Source: Anisodus tanguticus (Eukaryota > Streptophyta > Magnoliopsida > Solanales > Solanaceae). Taken from it: a DNA stretch of 64,000 bases. The position numbers and the translations under genes were made by a program. Positions 44,382 through 56,053 of the stretch are shown piece after piece (position 1 is the stretch's first letter; every line of letters starts with the position of its first letter). The stretch spans positions 14,193,001 to 14,257,000 of the forward strand of contig CM067544.1 in the NCBI GenBank assembly GCA_034509755.1, written 5' to 3'. The notes below the pieces were generated by a model, which was not told where the DNA came from, did not search any database, and saw nothing but the letters and a program-made list of their open reading frames with translations.

Positions 44382-47150
44382 TAAGGCTGGCCAGTGGGCC
44401 GGGTAGGCTAGGTCCCGGTCTGATCCCGCCCCGAACCCGACCTTTTTTTTTAAAAAAAACAATCGGTATCGGGACTCGAACTGGGACGGGACATGGTCTC
44501 ATCCCGACCCATCCCGTCCCACCCTAGGCCCGCCAGTCCCAACCCGATCCCGGTCCCGTCCTGATTCCTCCCGAACCCCCCCCCCCCCCTTTTGCAAAAA
44601 TAACCGTTGCACCAACGACCATTTTACATTTTGGCCGTTGTGCAACGGCTTATTTTTTGCCTCCCCCTACCCCCTTAATATTTATTTTTAACCCATAAGT
44701 TATTATATATCCACTTTAACCCAATTTCCCAACTATAAATACGTCATTTTCTCTTCATCTTTCTCACAAATCTTCCTACAATCTCTCAATAATCTATTTC
44801 TCAACAAGTCTACATTGTCTACTAAATATTCAATTTTATTTATTCATTTGGGAACTGAGAGTGAAGTTGGCAACTATCTTGAGGATCTTCCATCGAGCAA
44901 AGTTTTAATTTTCAACCTCTCGAATACACGTCGACGTTACGTCGGCGTTTGGTACATTCGTTCCTTCATTAAATTATTATTGTCTGTTTATTTTATTTAG
45001 CGCACTTAATTTCATTTACTTTAATTATTTATTAATATAAGTATAAATTTATAATGGAAGGATTTAAACATATGCTTACGGGTAGGGGTCATGCTTCTTC
45101 TAGTAGGGGCAACAAGGGCAAAGATCCTATTTCTAGACAGAATCCTATTCCTACACATGATGACTTTGTTAATACTAAACATTTTCCTACAATACCATTA
45201 GATTTAGACGATGAGCTATTTTCTGGAACTCAATAAGACTTTAATTTAGACAATGATCTAGATGATACACCCACTAATGTAGATGACAATGCACCCACTA
45301 GTACACCTTCAACTGAAATGCCTCTTATTCCCCCTAGTATGAGACGAGGTCCAACAAAACGAATATTAAAATCAGATGCATGGACATTTTTTGATAGGGA
45401 CGTAGAGAATCAAGTAGCTAGATGTAAAATTTGTAAAGATGTTTTAAAATTTAAAACTGGAAAAGGCCACGGTGGGACGGGGGGTTTAATGAGACACGTA
45501 CCAAGGGCTCATCCAGCTAGGTATGCCCAATACGAGGCTTCAAAACCGGGTGCGCAAACGTCCGTTCCATCGGGACAAGGTTCACATACTGATACTATCC
45601 CGGACCAAGTACATGGTCAAATTAACCCTATGACGGGGGGAATTGTAGGCTCTAAATACAATAAACATAGAGATAGGGAAGCAATATCAAAATTAGTTGT
45701 TGTGGAGGGTTTGCCTTTTTCATTTCCTTCATCTCCCGGTTTTATTCATTACATTAGAGATATATATAATCCTGCTTTTAATGGTTTTTCTAGATCAACT
45801 GTTAAGAGAGATGTATTTAAATTCGCACATGAATATCAACAATATTTACGTTATTCATTATATCATTTTAATGGAAAAGTGGCTATCACTTCTGATATAA
45901 GCCGTAGTACTAACGGCCATGATTATTTGACGGTAACCTGTCATTGGATAGATTATAAATGGTCTATGCAAAAACGTATCTTAGCGTATAGATATATAGA
46001 TGATAGGCACACTAGTACTTTTATTGCAGAAAATATTTATCAAGTGTGCGATTATTACGGAATAACTGATAAAATTATGACTATTACATTAGATAACGCT
46101 TCTTCTAACAATTACGCTATTACAATTTTAAACAATAGTTTAACTCCATATTTTCCATATCATTTTCATATAAAATGTGTGTGCCATATATATAACTTAA
46201 TTGTAAAGGATGGTCTATCATTTTTTGAAGACATTCTTAGTAAAATATAATTTGCTATAAACTTTATTTTTAAAAATAATATAATACAACGAAGAAAAGA
46301 ATATAAAAAAAACTTGTCACGATTGTCAACTACCTTATAGAAAAATTCCAGAAGAAGTACCAGTAGGTGAAATTCTTTATACGAACAACTACTTGATGCT
46401 TATGACTATAGAAAACCTATAACTTTATTTTTTAACTCTCATAATCAAAATCCAGCTGATATGGTTGTAGATAGCGATTGGGTAAAAATTTCCGGACTTA
46501 TTGTATTTTTAGAGAAATTTTTTCAAGCAACAAAAGAATTTTTCGGTATATATTATCCTACTATTTCAACTATGTTGTTTTATATAGCTCTAATATTTTT
46601 ATTACCTAGTGAATATATGGAAAAACCAGCTTATAAGGCAGCTATTAAAAAAATGTTTATCAAAATAAAAAAAAAATTATTCCTATTCCCACTATTTATA
46701 TTATTGGCGTTGTATTAAATCCGACTATTAAAATAGACGTTACTAAATCACTTATTGAAACTATTTACGATTGTATAGCAGTACTACGACCTCCAAGTCC
46801 CAAAAATCCAAATCACCCACCACCTATTGAACAAACTAAAGAAGAAGTGTTGTCTAGCGTAGAAGACGAATGCAAAAAAGTATATAGGTTTTACCAACAA
46901 GAAAGTGCTAGCAACTTACCGGCTTCCATACCATCTTCTTCTTCTTCAACACAACCTCACAAAAGACATGTTGTTTCTGCGGCTAGTATTGAAAGCCTCA
47001 GAAGTAGAATGTGCGGTCGTACCACTACTAACCAAATTAGCGAGTTTGATATTTTTGTTTTGCAGGGTTCTGTGCCGTACCAAGCAGTTTTCAGTGAAGA
47101 AGGACGTAAAGACTTGCTGAAATACTGAAGGGGAATGAGAAGACCTTTCC
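44382..47150 (+). mobile_element. hAT-2, related hAT copy, right end lost
   Basis: The left end TAAGGCTGGCCAGTGGGCCG aligns with the hAT-1 terminus without gaps. Subterminal GC-rich repeats (44390-44600, including a run of C at 44577-44590), leader and gene all follow hAT-1 at high similarity. Similarity stops at about 47150, within the C-terminal part of the transposase, and no matching terminus or 8-bp duplication of GACTAAAA was found to the right. It lies head to head with hAT-1, 2.1 kb apart. Confidence 0.85.
45054..47128 (+). pseudogene. hAT-2 transposase, BED finger to truncated C-terminus
   Basis: The start ATG at 45054 gives MEGFKHMLTGRGH. A TAA at 45234-45236 ends this piece; the main frame 45318-46250 (310 codons) has the BED finger (CKICKDV, then MRHVPRAH supplying the His pair), the catalytic blocks VAITSDISRSTNGHDYLTVT and TITLDNASSNNYAITIL, and CHIYNLIVKDGL, a typical hAT motif. 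After a break come DUF4413-like text (46461-46600, PTISTMLFYIALIFLLP) and the dimerisation lead-in (46847-47128). It lacks the conserved end of the dimerisation domain, so it is inactive. It is better preserved than hAT-1 in the N-terminal half. Confidence 0.9.
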
Positions 47151-47639
47151 GAGTAATAAGCAGTTCTCAATGCGAAGCTAGAAGTCATTTTCGCGAGTAA
47201 CATGTTAGAACATGTGACATACTGACCCAGTACTCGCCTAAATTATTGAGAATCATGGAAGATCTTGTGAACTTATGTGAAGTCCAAGTTTATAGATGGT
47301 TTCACGTGTCTATTACTAACACTTGTTGCTAATACAGTGATGTGTTGTTATATATGTATACTGGCATTTCATTTAGGATCTCATTTAGCCGTTATAAACG
47401 AAAGTACGCAAATAATTATTTTTCTATATGTTTTATGCTATAAACGAAAATAATATACTTGTTAATTTTAAAATTTTAATTGATTTTCATATCTCATAAA
47501 TTAAAAATTAAAAAAACTAATAAATTACAAATAAATCCATGACTAGTTGTACCATACCGATAAAGAATTGAAATCTAAGAAACATATGCATTTAAAATTA
47601 ATTGAGAATTTAAAAATAATTTCAATTTTGACGTAAGAA
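47151..47639. other. Non-coding stretch right of hAT-2
   Basis: AT-rich, no recognised feature; the hAT-2 right terminus would be expected here but is absent. Confidence 0.5.
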
Positions 47640-48430
47640 TTCTACAATTGCAGGTAGTTTCGTGAATTTCAGTCTCTTAGCAATAATATAACACTTGAAT
47701 TGACAAAGAGTTTTTTCCAAATTTTCAACAAAAGGGAATTCAATAGCTTTCACTTGAAAATTGTCTAAGAGCTTAACCGTTGACTCTTCTATCTCACCTC
47801 AAGTAGCAATAGGTTGAGGCTCTTCATCAACACTTTTGTTGTCACCTTCTGTATTTGTTGTCTCTTGTTCTTCCGCTTCAATCACTTGTGTAATAATCTC
47901 TTCATTAGTGTAAGTTTCAAGGATTGGAAGAGTTGCGTCAAACTCCGTATAAGTGGTAGCATACATTGCTTGATTGGTGTTATGAGATAGATTTGGGCTA
48001 TAAGTGATGACACACTACCAACCTCTTCAACAAGTTCTAAATTTTTACTATTAATATTGAGATTTTCATTTGTAGGTAAAATTTTGGTATTTCTCCAACA
48101 AGGGAGAATGACATTTCTACAATTGTATGTTGTTTCATAAATTACAGTCTCTTAGTGATAATATAACGCTTGAATTGATGAAGATTTTTGTCCAAACTTT
48201 CAGCAAAAAGGAATTCAATATTTCCTTTGATGATTGTCATAAATAGTTTGATATTTTATTTTTTATATATAATATACTTCTTACAAATATTATTACAAAA
48301 TATTTTAGTATGGCTGTTATAGAGAGGTAATTTTATAAAGAATGTACCGCTATAATGAATGTTATTGTTGTTATAGGTAGAATATTGTTATAGAGAAGTA
48401 AAATATAACATGAAAAATCGGTTCCGGAAG
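47640..48430 (-). pseudogene. Possible pogo/Tigger-type transposase C-terminus and element end
   Basis: The minus strand from about 47965 reads NEEIITQVIEAEEQETTN, then VDEEPQPIAT-stop and STVKLLDNFQVKAIEFP with a leucine-rich tail. An acidic stretch followed by a helical tail is how plant Tigger/CENP-B-like transposases end. Near 48310-48425 the sequence has repeated GTTATAGAGA(G)GTAA and TTATAGAGAAGTAA, similar to pogo-like termini. A 120-bp block at 47638-47760 is repeated at 48112-48235 (CTACAATTG...CAGTCTCTTAG). No zinc or DDE motif is seen, so the call is tentative. Confidence 0.35.
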
Positions 48431-49171
48431 AAAATCATGTCATTATAGTAAAAAATTGATGTGTATTTTGACCAACCTAATGCACAAGGAAAAATATTTT
48501 CATAGGAAAAATATTTTGACCAATCAAACATGATAAAATTATTTCATTAACGCTCGAACCTATCGCCATAAAGGAGTTGGTTCTGATATACCAATTAGAA
48601 GAAACTAAAGTTAGTGTCATATATTTTTCATACAATAAACTACAATTACATTTATACTTCGAACGAAGAAATATAAACAAATTATGTTTGTACTAATTCT
48701 AAAATTGGGATAGCCAAAATTGACAAGCATATATGTAAGATGAATCTAAGATCATACAGGGGAAAAAATTAAGATACAAACTAGAGATATATACGATCTT
48801 GAGCTGGGATAGAGAGATACATGAATCAATTCCGTGGTAGCATAAGGAATTGGTTGTCACTTTCTCCCAATACTGAGAAACTTATAGTGAAATTATATTC
48901 TCAATCACAATTGAGTCACTATTTTCAAGGAGACAGAATACATGCAGATTATTTTTTTATAACTATGGTATGACCTTTACTGGGAGGTCAAAATATAGTC
49001 GCACTCAATTTTGTCTAATATAAAATTGAGAAATATATGAGGAAACGTTATTAGACCCTAGTCTAATATTATTTGGAAGGATAATTTATCAAGGTTGTAT
49101 TATATACACACTACTTTTGAAAATAGAGATGAAATCTAAATAATGACTAAGAAAGATCATTTATGTAAATC
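48431..49171. other. Non-coding stretch
   Basis: Nothing recognised. Confidence 0.5.
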
Positions 49172-49330
49172 GAGATGTCAATGGGCTGGGATCGGCCAGC
49201 CCATGCAGGCTATAGAATTGGGTTCAATGTGCTGGCCATTTTTTTTTATGAAGGGCCTATAAAATGATAGCTCAGCCTAACTCTAAGTGGGTCATGGATT
49301 AGGACAGGCTAGCTCTTTAAAAATTTTCTT
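49172..49330. mobile_element. hAT-like terminus without partner
   Basis: GAGATGTCAATGGGCTGGG followed by GGCC/GGCT-rich text resembles the TAGAGATGTCAATGGGCCGG ends of plant hAT elements. No inverted partner or 8-bp duplication was found, so it is likely a truncated end. Confidence 0.4.
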
Positions 49331-49495
49331 TTAAAATCTTTTGAAGTTTTAAAAAATCAAATACTCCTATTACTTTTTATTAAACAAAAATATGATATCA
49401 ACACTAATGCTCTAAAATTAGAGGCATCAGAATTGATAAACAAATGAAAGTAACGTCTTTTGTATATTTCTTCTCCTAAGATAAGTTTATCTCAT

Positions 49496-49651
49496 GTTTG
49501 GTTGGAAAAAAATTATGGTATAACTAATCTCGGGATTAATTATCTTGGGATTATAGTATTATTCTTATCCCTGTGAGAGGGTGGAATAACTAATCTCGGG
49601 ATAAGTTATCCCGTGATAATTAATCCTGGGATAACTTGTTCCCAACCAAAC
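49496..49651. mobile_element. Palindromic MITE, 156 bp
   Basis: Perfect 10-bp inverted ends GTTTGGTTGG / CCAACCAAAC. Inside, CTAATCTCGGGAT-type words recur in both orientations, so most of the element can fold on itself. Target duplication not clear. Confidence 0.7.
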
Positions 49652-49706
49652 GACTTCTAATAGCTTTATTTTTATTTACGTTTAGTCATTTAATGCAGTA
49701 AGTAAA

Positions 49707-49711
49707 GTAAG
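49707..49711. repeat. Gypsy-B left target-site duplication GTAAG
   Basis: Repeated at 56966-56970 directly after the right LTR. Confidence 0.75.
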
Positions 49712-50349
49712 TGTTTACCCGCAAAGCCGTACAGTTGAATTTGTATATGTGGTCAAGGACACGTGGATCTCAAGTGACACGTTAGATAAGAATTCCAGAT
49801 GAATTATACTGACAATCAGTAATAATAAGACAAAGTAAGGTAATGATTAGCTTGAGCCCTGTGACAGCTTCTAGGCAAAGTTACGATAACTTGTATGCAA
49901 GAACAAAAATCGAGAGAATATGAGTAATTATATTGTAATAACTAAAATGTGATGATCCTTACAATAAAACAATGTGCCTTATTTATACATGAGCTACACG
50001 GGTACACAACCCTCGAAATATGCTCTCATAAATACATAAGAATGAATGTTGTAATAATTGGACAATTAGTATTTCAAATGAATGTTGTAATAATTGGACA
50101 ATTAGTATTTCAATAAATGTCATTAAAGCTATTTTGAAAGACGTATGACTTGTTTAGTAACGGTCGTCCGTTGCAATCCAAACGGCTCTCAACCTTCTGT
50201 ATTACCGGTACCGCTTTGTATATAACGCTTCTGGTACCGCTCACATTTAATCGGTAGTACCTCAAGTTGACGTGGCCTCGACTCAGCACCATGCTCTATA
50301 TGCCATGCTATAATTTGTACATCTATCTTTATGAATTTTACCCTATACA
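49712..50349 (-). repeat. Gypsy-B 3' LTR
   Basis: Plus-strand edges are TGTTTACCCGC and CCCTATACA (TGT...ACA). Bases 50140-50349 align with the truncated right LTR. It contains the 36-bp tandem duplication at 50041-50112 and repeats of GGTACCGCT. Confidence 0.8.
50041..50112. repeat. Exact 36-bp tandem duplication in the LTR
   Basis: The unit starting AATGAATGTTGTAATAATTG occurs twice in a row with no differences seen. Confidence 0.95.
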
Positions 50350-50370
50350 AATAGTCCCCGCACTTTTTGG
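50350..50370 (-). other. Gypsy-B polypurine tract region
   Basis: On the minus strand AAAGTGCGGGGACTATT directly precedes the LTR start TGTATAGGG, as expected for a plus-strand primer. Confidence 0.6.
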
Positions 50371-50672
50371 GCGTAAACCTTACACTCTGGGAAGTAAATT
50401 CGAACCCCTGACCGAATGAACCTTATATTTCGGCGGGAAATTTAAAACGTAATGATTTCAAGACCTGTCAAATGTTACATCCATTCAATGCTTCTGAAAC
50501 GACGACACTTGAACCATTGCTCTGATCGACGTAAAATGCAGCAATGATGGTGCACGTCGTTTCACCTCCAGAATGTTATATTTTTATAGCATAAATAGGA
50601 GGTCAAATCTCCTTACAAAAGGTAACTACAAACTTTACAACATCTCTTTCCTTCTTGAAATCTTCTACCACA

Positions 50673-52463
50673 ATGTCATCCACCAAATCTTCTCCTTCTC
50701 AATCTTTCAGAACCATGACAACCCTCCAAGCCGTCACCATGGGAAAGAACATGTCTCCCCTACAACTCAAAAAATCGACTTGCACTCCATTTCTACTAAA
50801 ATCCTTCCTTCGGATTTTGATTTTTCAGGAGATCTCTATGTTTAAAACAACTATGAACATGTCAAGAACTTTGAATCTAAGATAACTGCCAGGATTCTTC
50901 CCGATGTTATAAAAGATTATGGTTTTCCTCTGACATAGTTGTTAGAACAGTTGACCCCATCGATCGAGTGCACCAACATGTCGAAGGGTTTTCCATGGTT
51001 TATACTTATCCATTCACCATTAGTTTCAAGCTCCCTATGCTTGGGCCAAGTTACTCCGTAGATTTGGAGATTAGTCTACTGTATACAGATTTTAGCCAAT
51101 AATGATGATGTTCCATTTACTATCGATCACATTTTTCTCCTATACTACCCTACTCCCATGGAATCTGTAGCCTCATTAACGCTGAGGACGACTTCGATCG
51201 CGGTTGGCAAACTCGCTTTATTTTAATCAAGATGGAACAAATCCACCAGCCATCTTTAGACCCATTCCCGAAAGTGTGAAATCCTTCTCGTGAGTATTTC
51301 TTACTGCAAATTTCACTTATTTGGCTTTCTAAGTGAAGGTAAATCCCTTTCTTATGCAAATATTGTAACTTTTCAGCCGTTTTAGTTGAACCATAACTAA
51401 ATCCCGATCATGGAATACTATCACCTTCGAGTGGTGGAAAGGAAAATAACATGGTAAATTTTAGCCCTAACACTCTCTTTTACCCCGAATTTCCTGAGAT
51501 TCTTTTTCATTTTATCTTTTTGATTTGCAGGGCTCTCGGTACGAAAATCTACATCCTAGAAAGTTTCATCCCGTGCAGCCACTTTGTCTAACATTCTCCC
51601 GTCCGCTTCTTCTAGCAATCGAAAGCGAGAGGCTAGAGACGAAGCTCTTGAGACCCAGTGGGAATTGGTTCCAGGGGGAGGAATCACCACCGGCTCATGG
51701 AGTACTAAAAAGCTATAAGTGGAAGCTAAAACGGGTCTTATTCAGATAGATGATGAGGAAAAGGCGAACAATGACAATACCGGCTCGATGAGTCCCAAAC
51801 GAGATTCTCTGGCGGTGGAGATAATTGCTCCTCCCAAAGATCCTTCTAAGAACAACTCAATTTATACTTCTGGTACTGAGGCTGCGACATCTGCTTTTAT
51901 CCCACATAAATCTCTCAATGCTACCCTTGAAGCTTTCCATGCACATCTTGCAGATTTGGTTTTGCAGGTAAATACTTCCTCTTTTTTATTGTTCTTTACG
52001 TACTTCGTACTTCTTCACCGGACGCAATTATTTTATCAACGGCCATGCCACTGCTCTCTCTATTGCGGATTTAGCTAAAGCGATGGACTCGTCCCCTGAT
52101 GAACAGAAGATGAAGGAGGAAATCCAGCATCTTAGGGCAAAAGTTGAAAACCCTCGAACTGATCTTAGAGACTCGGACTCTCTTCAGGCCTCACTTCGGC
52201 TGCACTTACAAGATGTTGTTGACTCTCTTCGAGACTGGGAGAATTCCCTTCAGGCTTTACCCATTTCTTACATGACCCTTCAAGGGAGGAGAACAAGGTT
52301 GGCAGTTGATTTGGCAGAAGCCCAAGATCAGTTTTACACCTCCGAACACACCATCAACGAGCTCCAAACTAAATGTCAAAGATGGAAGCTTTGGAGGGAT
52401 TTGGCTGTCCTTGAGAGCCACGTGGACACTTATCTCACCCAAATTCCACCTTTAATGGTATAA
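50673..52463 (+). pseudogene. Antisense ORF of Gypsy-B ('putative gypsy type transposon' domain, coiled coil)
   Basis: The first ATG at 50673 (MSSTKSSPSQSFRT) follows a short leader. After frame changes the region about 50880-51230 gives ITARILPDVIKDYGFPL, IWRLVYCIQILAN, DVPFTIDHIFLLYYP and DRGWQTRFILIKM, the layout of the family called 'putative gypsy type transposon' in domain databases (PF04195, named from memory). From 51719 the product is polar. 52083-52440 is a likely coiled coil (EQKMKEEIQHLRAKVENP). A donor GTAAATAC at 51969 and intron-like T-rich text around 51360-51530 ending TTTGCAG suggest introns. Many stops. Opposite in direction to pol. Confidence 0.65.
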
Positions 52464-53640
52464 TGCGACCATTGTCAAACATAGTAACTCAACATAGGTT
52501 GGGGTCAAATACCACAGAAAACACGATGAGAAACTAGTTTATTTGTATACGTATTATAACTTTACTAATTATTTTACTTCTATAGTAATCAAGTTGTTTG
52601 TTTGTTTGTTTGTTTGTTTGATCTACTTCAAAATATCAACATAAAAGATGTTTAAATTATCAAGTAATTGAAATGTTAGAGTTGTGACTCAATTCATGGA
52701 AGTGGTGTTGGGTTTAGGCTTAAGTAAGTGTATTAGTGTGGTATGGGTAATGGAGACTTGTGTCTAGGTGGAGATTTCTCAATTGACCCACCTAATTTTA
52801 CTTTAGGCTTTCTCAAGCTTTAAAGTGTGACATTTATGAACACCCATTATGTACTCTTAGTTGATTCCCTTCTAATTAAAGTTGGAAATCATTAGATGAG
52901 GTTTAAAGCCCCAAGTCCTAATCAACATACTCATTTCCTAGAATGTAGTCTCCTTTCTCAAGTCTGACTAGAGACAATAGGCAAGAAAGAGATGTTTGCA
53001 ACCAACCCTTTAACATTAAGTATGAGGGGTAGTTGAATCCCACATTAACACACATTTTTCTTTGTTTATTAAATACCTCAACTATCACATTCCATTATTT
53101 AATCACAACTCCAACCTAAATCTAGCCACTCATTGCAAATATTAAATACACAATACAATAATAAATGACACAAGACATAATGAATATAAAAAGATGTTTA
53201 CAATGATTAATGATGAACAAAACTTATCTTTACTCAATGGGTCAAGAATCTTTTCTTGAATGACAAAGAAATGAATAATAAAGATGGGACAAGGAATATT
53301 CAAAAGGTGGCTATGAACTTTTGGAATCTAGATATGGAATAATATCCAATCACAAAATCCTAGGTGAGTATATATAGGGACCCAATTTGTGGACTATAAT
53401 TATTTACAAAAATGCCACTGCACGCCACTCTGCGACCGCAGAAGGGGACCACAGAACATGTTTGTGGTCCGCAAAATGGACCTAGGGTTCGCAGAGTGGA
53501 TCTTGATCTGAACTGTCTAAAATGGCGGCTAGAAGTGCGGTCCGCAGAAGTGCCTTGTATCTTTAAAGTTAATTTCGAACTTGACTTGGTTCCGAATAAC
53601 TTAAAACCCTGATATTTCTTGTATTCGGAACCTTAACTTT
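52464..53640 (+). repeat. Dispersed repeat R3 (class unknown) inserted in Gypsy-B
   Basis: The head has GTTGGGGTCAAATACCACAG, matching the position of the CCGAGTATCGTCCACA box in R2. The AT-rich body includes (TTTG)7 at 52593-52620. The distal part has GC-rich palindromic words CTGCGACCGCAG (near 53441) and TGCGGTCCGCAG (near 53538). It has no coding sense and separates the antisense ORF from the integrase side of Gypsy-B. Ends are approximate. Confidence 0.5.
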
Positions 53641-54239
53641 TTTGTTAAAGTTTTAATAAGAGAAAGCCCTTATTTTTAATGGTGTTGTAGAAGATGACGT
53701 CTCCTGTTCATTATGACACGAATTTTTCGAAGATGACGAGATTGTAACATACGTTTTTATTCTCGTGAAAGATAAAAATTTACTAATCATAAAAAGGTTT
53801 TTTTATTAATTATTTTGACTTACAAATGTGAAGACAAGTCCGAGAATAATTCGGCTGCAATCTAGTATGGTCAGTCTGGTTACATATACTTTGAACTTTT
53901 ATGCAGCCCTCGGCATCTGGGAAGTCCCTAGTATCGGGTGCTTGCTTGAAACACTAAAATTTCATAAAATTTTCTTCACTCCATTCCGGGTGTATATGTA
54001 TGCCCCCCGAGTGTTCAGGAGTTCATGCTATAAAGATTCAAAATCTGGATAGCTCTCATCGGTAGTAAGACTATTGACATGCTTATTTCGTGATGCTGCC
54101 TCATTAAAAAACTATGTCAGAAAAACTCAATTGGGACAAAAATCGGACGAAGGAAAAAAGATTGCAACGCATGCTTTATCCTACTACACATAGTAATTCT
54201 TCAAATGGCTTACGTTCCAATTAGTAGGAAGTTTATTTC
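53641..54239. other. Gypsy-B spacer between antisense gene and integrase
   Basis: The plus strand shows a short acidic reading (VVEDDVS, FFEDDEIVTYV near 53680-53760), possibly the tail of the antisense ORF. Otherwise no recognised feature. Confidence 0.4.
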
Positions 54240-54560
54240 CTTATTGATCGGTCAACTAATAAGCTCCCTTACTGGAAATACTAGTGACCGTATACGGTCC
54301 TTTCCAGTTTGCGCCTAATTTTCATCCCCCACTTTATGAACGGCCATAGGAACACTACCAGATGTAATTTCTCACCCGACCGGTGTAACAGTTGTGCATG
54401 ACGCTGACACTTATCTCATTTCCTTATAAACATTTTTGTATCTTTTTCGATCCGAGACAATAATAACCCCCTATGAGCTTTCTCATTAAAGATTCCGCTC
54501 TCGAATAATTTCCATAAATGCCATCATGGACTTCCCTCATTGCGTAATAATCTTCATCAG
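54240..54560 (-). pseudogene. Gypsy-B integrase zinc-binding start
   Basis: Minus strand: after HGGIYGNYSRAESLMRKLI-like text comes DKCQRHAQL with a TGA where the first Cys of the C-x-x-C pair is expected, then WPFIKWGMKI, standard for plant gypsy integrases just before the catalytic core. The core itself is missing. Confidence 0.65.
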
Positions 54561-54849
54561 GGCCTACGCATCGGGCTATGGACCATAAAAGCACCTATAA
54601 TAAAGTTTCTTATCTACGATGCGGTATCATGTAGTTTTGGTCCTCAGAGCTTTGGATGCTTTCGGGTCCTCCGGTAGCTTTTCGTTCACGAGGTAGTCCA
54701 AGAACTCATTTCTCCAGTCCCAAGTTAGGCTGGTTGAATTTACCTTGTCGTACCCGATGGGATCCAGCGCCGAATGCAATAGCTGAACAATCGACTCAGT
54801 TTTGGAATCCTCAGCTTCGGTGTTGGAACCTATTTAGCCAAGCGCTCAG

Positions 54850-55278
54850 AAAGTTCAGGCTTATGTAATACATTTTTAAGAGGGAACGTAGTTACTAAGA
54901 CAATTGGGTGGCATTGAAAATACGGGCGAAACTTTTGCGATGACATTACTAAGGCAAAGCCAATCTTTTAAGTAACGGATATCGGGTATCGGCCCCCGAT
55001 ATTACTCTACTTACGTAATAGACAGGAAATTATGTACCTTTTTCCTCCCGAATTAGAACTACACTTACCGCTACCTCTGAGACCGTCGGATATATAAGTT
55101 GTTGTTCTCCATCCTTTGACTTTGACATGAGTGGAGGACCGGACAAATACATTTTTAGGTCCCGTAGATCCTGCTGGCATTTGGGCGTCCAAACAAAGTC
55201 ATTTTTCTTCTTCAAAAGTGAGAAGAACCTGTGACATTTTTTTGATGACCGGGAGATAAACCTGCTCAAGAATGCCAC
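54850..55278 (-). pseudogene. Gypsy-B RNase H region
   Basis: Minus strand 55278-55030 reads MAFLSRFISRSSKKCHRFFS, DFVWTPKCQQDLRDLKMYL and LIYPTVSEVAVSVVLIREEK, the tether and first strand of the gypsy RNase H domain. Decayed text continues to about 54850 (ARYPLLKD). The first catalytic Asp is not visible in the usual place (V-S-E-V-A-V-S). Degenerate further on. Confidence 0.75.
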
Positions 55279-55499
55279 TTGCTCAGTGAGTCATTGTACT
55301 GCTTTCACATCTTTAAGTGTGTTCGGTATATCTTCGATAACCTTTATTTATCAGGATTTATCTCGATCCCTCTATAGTAAACCAAGAAACCCAAGAATTT
55401 ACCGGAGCCAACCCCAAAAGTGCATTTTTCGGGGTTCAGTTTCATATTATATTTCCTCAGCACCTCAAAGGTTTCTTGCAAGTGACTTAAATGGTCCTC

Positions 55500-56053
55500 T
55501 GCACGGAGGCTCCGAATGAGCATATCATCTATATATACTTTTATTATTTTTCTTATTTGTTTTTCAATATTTTATTTATTAATCTTTGATATGTGGCCTC
55601 GATATTTTTTAGTCCAAAAAGCATAACGTTATAACAGTAAGTACCGAAAGTAGTTAAGAATGATGTTTTTTCTTAGTTTTCCGGGTGCATCCTTATTTAG
55701 TTATACCCGAAATACGCATTGAGAAAACTCATGATCTCGTGTCCGGACGTAGCATCGATCATTTGATCAATGTTCGATAGTGGAAATGAATCTTTAGGAC
55801 ATGTTTTATTCAAATTCTTATAATCGATGCACATTTTAAATTTGTTTTCCTTTTTAGGTATTACGATTATGTTTTCTAACCAATCCGGATATTTTACTTC
55901 TCGGATTGACCCTATATTGAGTAATATAGCTACATCCTCATTAACAAACTTGTTATTGAGTTCGGCTATTGGCCATTTTTTCTGCCGTACTGTAGGGAAA
56001 CTGAGATTCAGGGCGAACTTATGAGTTGTGACTTCTGGAGGGATGCCTGTCAT
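55500..56053 (-). pseudogene. Gypsy-B reverse transcriptase
   Basis: Minus strand 56053-55697 contains NGSIREVKYPDWLENIIVIP (as IGSIREVKYPDWLENIIVIP), KMCIDYKNLNKTCPKDSFPL and DATSGHEIMSFLNAYFGYN. The catalytic Asp normally found in F-L-D-A-Y is Asn here. A stop follows, then MLFGLKNIEATYQRLINK, and the YIDD box is encoded by the complement of 55525-55536 (KVYIDDMLIR). The fingers and palm order is that of gypsy RT. It would copy element RNA into DNA; this copy cannot because of the D-to-N change and stops. Confidence 0.85.
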
